In this document: one piece after another, positions 21,582 through 21,867 of the stretch
Position numbering within the stretch: position 1 is the first letter of the stretch
How the letters are laid out: every line of letters starts with the position of its first letter
Assembly: GCA_013205335.1 (NCBI GenBank)
Contig: JABMNB010000147.1
Coordinates: forward strand, 1 to 21,867
Direction: 5' to 3'
Origin: Rhodospirillales bacterium
Lineage (GTDB): Bacteria; Pseudomonadota; Alphaproteobacteria; Reyranellales; Reyranellaceae
Length of the DNA: 21,867 bases
Made by a program: the position numbers and the translations under genes
The notes under the pieces: generated by a model
The model's database searches: none
What the model saw: the letters and a program-made list of their open reading frames with translations, nothing else
Told to the model about the DNA's origin: nothing

Positions 21582-21731
21582 TCAGCGGTCTTTCCTGGCC
21601 GGCGACTCACGGGCAAGCTGGCCGAGCTGGGCGATCATGCCAGCGGCGTAGAGGCCGGGATTTGCGGCAATTCATGCCAAGCCCAAGGCATCACCATAGC
21701 CGAGGCTCAGGTCGGAGATGTCAAACGGCAC
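21582..21731 (-). pseudogene. Decayed coding remnant interrupted by an in-frame stop
   Basis: On the minus strand a 50-codon frame from GTG at 21731 reads VPFDISDLSLGYGDALGLA, then TGA (21672-21674), then continues IAANPGLYAAGMIAQLGQLA to a TGA at 21582. Composition looks protein-like on both sides of the stop. It abuts the insertion-sequence end at about 21741, so it may be the tail of a gene cut by that element. I do not recognise the family, and a chance open frame is possible. Confidence 0.25.
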
Positions 21732-21740
21732 GGGGGGGCA

Positions 21741-21867
21741 CTAGGTTGTGTGGACAGTTATCTGATCCATAGGACGATAGCGGCGAGGGTGACGACGGCA
21801 AAGTAGTTGCGTGCGGTTTTCTCGAAGCGTGTGGCGACCCGTCGGAACTGCTTGAGCTTTGAGAAGC
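21741..21867 (-). mobile_element. End of an IS5-family insertion sequence (partial, runs off the window)
   Basis: The transposase 3' end is followed, outside its stop, by CTGTCCACACAACC, whose complement (GGTTGTGTGGACAG, 21744-21757) is a plausible terminal inverted repeat. The exact boundary and target duplication cannot be set because the other end is outside the window. A CTAG lies at 21741-21744. Confidence 0.6.
21758..21867 (-). CDS. IS5-family transposase, C-terminal end (partial)
   Basis: Thirty-six codons are visible on the minus strand, ending TAA at 21758-21760. The peptide FSKLKQFRRVATRFEKTARN followed by YFAVVTLAAIVLWIR is the characteristic tail of IS5-family (IS427-like group) DDE transposases, in which KQFRRVATR and KTARN are conserved. 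The start and catalytic triad lie beyond the right edge, so I cannot say whether the element is intact. Its presence beside the dehydrogenase and a decayed remnant marks this edge of the polysaccharide locus as rearranged. Confidence 0.82.
   Translation of the reverse strand, partial: FSKLKQFRRVATRFEKTARNYFAVVTLAAIVLWIR

Overview
The window is one contiguous piece of a surface or exopolysaccharide (EPS/capsule) biosynthesis and export locus from a GC-rich bacterium. The composition and the families present (a CelD-type acetyltransferase, a BBP2_2-like beta-barrel, a short Wza/GumB-like protein fused into an operon-like block with a Wzc-type kinase, and a TviB/WbpA-type dehydrogenase) suit an alphaproteobacterium. 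There is no rRNA or other taxonomic marker here, so that assignment is an inference.

Layout, left to right. (1) Positions 1-8980, plus strand: the 3' end of a Wzt-type ABC-transporter ATPase with its carbohydrate-binding tail, then seven glycosyltransferase genes (six GT-B, one GT2). Most are joined by ATGA overlaps or gaps of a few bases, so they are probably one transcription unit. (2) 8973-11942, minus strand: a three-gene decoration module with a membrane-anchored PIG-L deacetylase, a SAM methyltransferase and a CelD/GNAT-6 acyltransferase. It converges on block 1 with overlapping stop codons. (3) 12014-14334, plus strand: two more GT4 genes, divergent from block 2. (4) 14335-14647: a non-coding, AT-richer stretch. 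(5) 14648-20132, plus strand: the secretion machinery, comprising a secreted low-complexity protein with a GPLQ hexapeptide repeat, an outer-membrane beta-barrel, a short lipoprotein-like polysaccharide export (OPX) protein, and a Wzc-type co-polymerase/tyrosine autokinase. (6) 20255-21538, minus strand: a nucleotide-sugar 6-dehydrogenase that would supply a UDP-HexNAcA precursor. (7) 21539-21867: a decayed coding remnant and the end of an IS5-family insertion sequence that runs off the window.

Together the genes describe assembly of a complex, probably uronic-acid-containing polymer by at least nine glycosyltransferases, its modification (acylation, methylation, deacetylation), and its export. 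The window holds no flippase (Wzx), polymerase (Wzy), initiating glycosyl-phosphate transferase or ABC permease; these would have to lie outside it.

The most unusual parts are the GPLQ-repeat protein encoded beside the beta-barrel, the pairing of a short OPX protein with a dedicated barrel (a possible two-part outer-membrane translocon), and a series of short direct repeats at three gene junctions. One of those repeats carries an extended Shine-Dalgarno sequence and brackets a 12-codon mini-ORF.
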